Source: Lachnospiraceae bacterium (GTDB lineage Bacteria; Bacillota; Clostridia; Lachnospirales; Lachnospiraceae). From it: a stretch of 32,979 nt of DNA. The notes beneath the pieces are model-generated. The model was not told the DNA's origin. It searched no databases and worked only from the letters and a program-made list of their open reading frames with translations. The position numbers were made by a program, and so were the translations under genes. Positions 32,134-32,979 of this stretch are shown here, one piece after another (positions within the stretch are counted from its first letter, which is position 1; every line of letters starts with the position of its first letter). Location: positions 1 to 32,979 of the forward strand of contig JAILIS010000045.1 in NCBI GenBank assembly GCA_024695145.1. The letters are read 5' to 3'.

Positions 32134-32979
32134 TCACTGCGTAACGATCTCCAGAGGGACGTTCATGATCTTTGCAACTTTTTGCAGAGTGCTGATATGC
32201 CTTCCGAGGCCTGCCGCAAAATGGTGGGTCGGTCCCGTCTCGCTCCATTTTGTAACGAATTCCGTAGGACTTATGGAAAAACGCACTCTCTTCATCGTAT
32301 CCCCGTTCTGGAGGATCTTACCTTCCACATTGGTTCCTTCGGCTGCGATGAACTTAAAGTTTCCGTCCTGATCCTGTGTGATGGCTAGATAAGTAACATC
32401 TCCTTCCGGAGGATAGAACTGTGTCAGATAGCCGCCGCCTGTCTTTCCGTGAAATACATCTACAATCTTCATTGTGGGCTTCTTTGCCGTTGAAAAATCG
32501 GCATCTCCGGATCCGCTGTGTCCGATAAGCGTAACATTATCGTTAAAGTCTATCGTATACATCTCGGAAAGCTGTCCCGAGCCGGATACGGTCTTCATGA
32601 TGCTCATCGCCATTGCCACCTTGATATCGCCTTCAACGGCACAGGCGGTACCCTGTTTGATGAGCATCGAAAACGCAGGAATCAGAAGGCTGTCAACGAC
32701 ACCTGCCTGACCTTTTGCATATCCGTCGTAATGTGAGGCAACAAGTCCCAGCTGCTCATCTTTGACCCACTGTTCAAAAGCAAGAACGTATTTTGCCATC
32801 TCATGAACCTTTTCAATGTTTCCGCCTCCTTCAACATCAAAAGTGTCCAGGATATCCTTTGCCTTTTTCTCTATTGCCTCCTCATCATCAACATCATCCG
32901 CGATCGCCCATATCTTCTCCCAGTCGAACTGTTTTGTATAAAGATGCATCCTGTGATAAAGATTTGACTCATCTATATA
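32134..32979 (-). CDS. L-fucose/L-arabinose isomerase family protein, C-terminal part
   Basis: C-terminal 281 residues of a larger protein; the frame is open to the window edge, so the N-terminus lies outside. The internal Met at 32949 is not taken as the start, because the codons before it are also open and fit the fold. Features matching the COG2407 sugar isomerases are CAVEGDIKVAMAMSIM, the beta-rich C-terminal domain with DVFHGKTGGGYLTQF, and the late GPTHHFAAGLGRH, where His residues serve as metal/substrate ligands. The exact sugar cannot be assigned. A strong terminator follows. Confidence 0.75.
   Translation of the reverse strand, partial: YIDESNLYHRMHLYTKQFDWEKIWAIADDVDDEEAIEKKAKDILDTFDVEGGGNIEKVHEMAKYVLAFEQWVKDEQLGLVASHYDGYAKGQAGVVDSLLIPAFSMLIKQGTACAVEGDIKVAMAMSIMKTVSGSGQLSEMYTIDFNDNVTLIGHSGSGDADFSTAKKPTMKIVDVFHGKTGGGYLTQFYPPEGDVTYLAITQDQDGNFKFIAAEGTNVEGKILQNGDTMKRVRFSISPTEFVTKWSETGPTHHFAAGLGRHISTLQKVAKIMNVPLEIVTQ

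Overview
The window looks like chromosomal backbone from a Gram-positive anaerobe of the class Clostridia, most likely a Lachnospiraceae relative. This is inferred from the protein set: YhaM, MutS2, a VanW-family protein, YfhO, an Flp1-like pilin with DUF5702/TadE-type partners, and an Lrp/aminotransferase pair. I see no phage genes, insertion sequences or CRISPR array. About 29 protein genes and one tRNA are supported. Coding density is very high, with many 1-32 nt gene overlaps.

Layout, left to right. (a) 1-3752, minus strand: a degenerate HtrA-like protein, the YhaM 3'-5' exonuclease and an RlmD/TrmA-type rRNA methyltransferase, cut by the window start. (b) 3847-8355, plus strand: mutS2, then an OmpR-type response regulator and its histidine kinase. 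(c) 8352-12787, minus strand: a 36-residue membrane peptide, a VanW/G5-like envelope protein, an AIR-synthase/HypE-like protein, an Lrp regulator and a class I aminotransferase. (d) 12841-13587, plus strand: a membrane-anchored hypothetical protein whose 3' end overlaps nth on the other strand by 122 nt. (e) 13466-16542, minus strand: a Na/phosphate cotransporter, a DUF5662 protein and nth. (f) 16608-20392, minus strand: queF, a queuosine-precursor transporter and yfhO, headed by a candidate class I preQ1 riboswitch. (g) 20586-22815, plus strand: a MATE transporter and an SDR oxidoreductase. (h) 22827-23067: tRNA-Gly(GCC) with its terminator, plus a second partial copy of that tRNA 3' end and terminator attached to a long hairpin. 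(i) 23094-28261, minus strand: a rhomboid protease, a flavodoxin-SCP2 fusion, a HIT protein, pgi, murG and an RluA-type pseudouridine synthase. (j) 28293-30824, minus strand: a compact Flp/Tad pilus cluster holding the pilin, three pilin-like proteins and a prepilin peptidase, but no motor ATPase, behind a strong promoter and a structured leader. (k) 31102-32979, minus strand: an AEC-family transporter and the C-terminal part of a fucose/arabinose-isomerase-like protein.

The points most worth a second look are: a TadE-like pilin with two tandem Cys/His modules resembling the Ada-type metal site; a tRNA-derived repeat with a 62-nt hairpin between the SDR gene and tRNA-Gly; four genes whose -10 box lies so close to the start codon that their mRNAs should be leaderless or nearly so; the preQ1 riboswitch upstream of queF; and an HtrA-like protein that has lost its catalytic histidine. 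Family assignments come from reading motifs; no database search or folding program was run.
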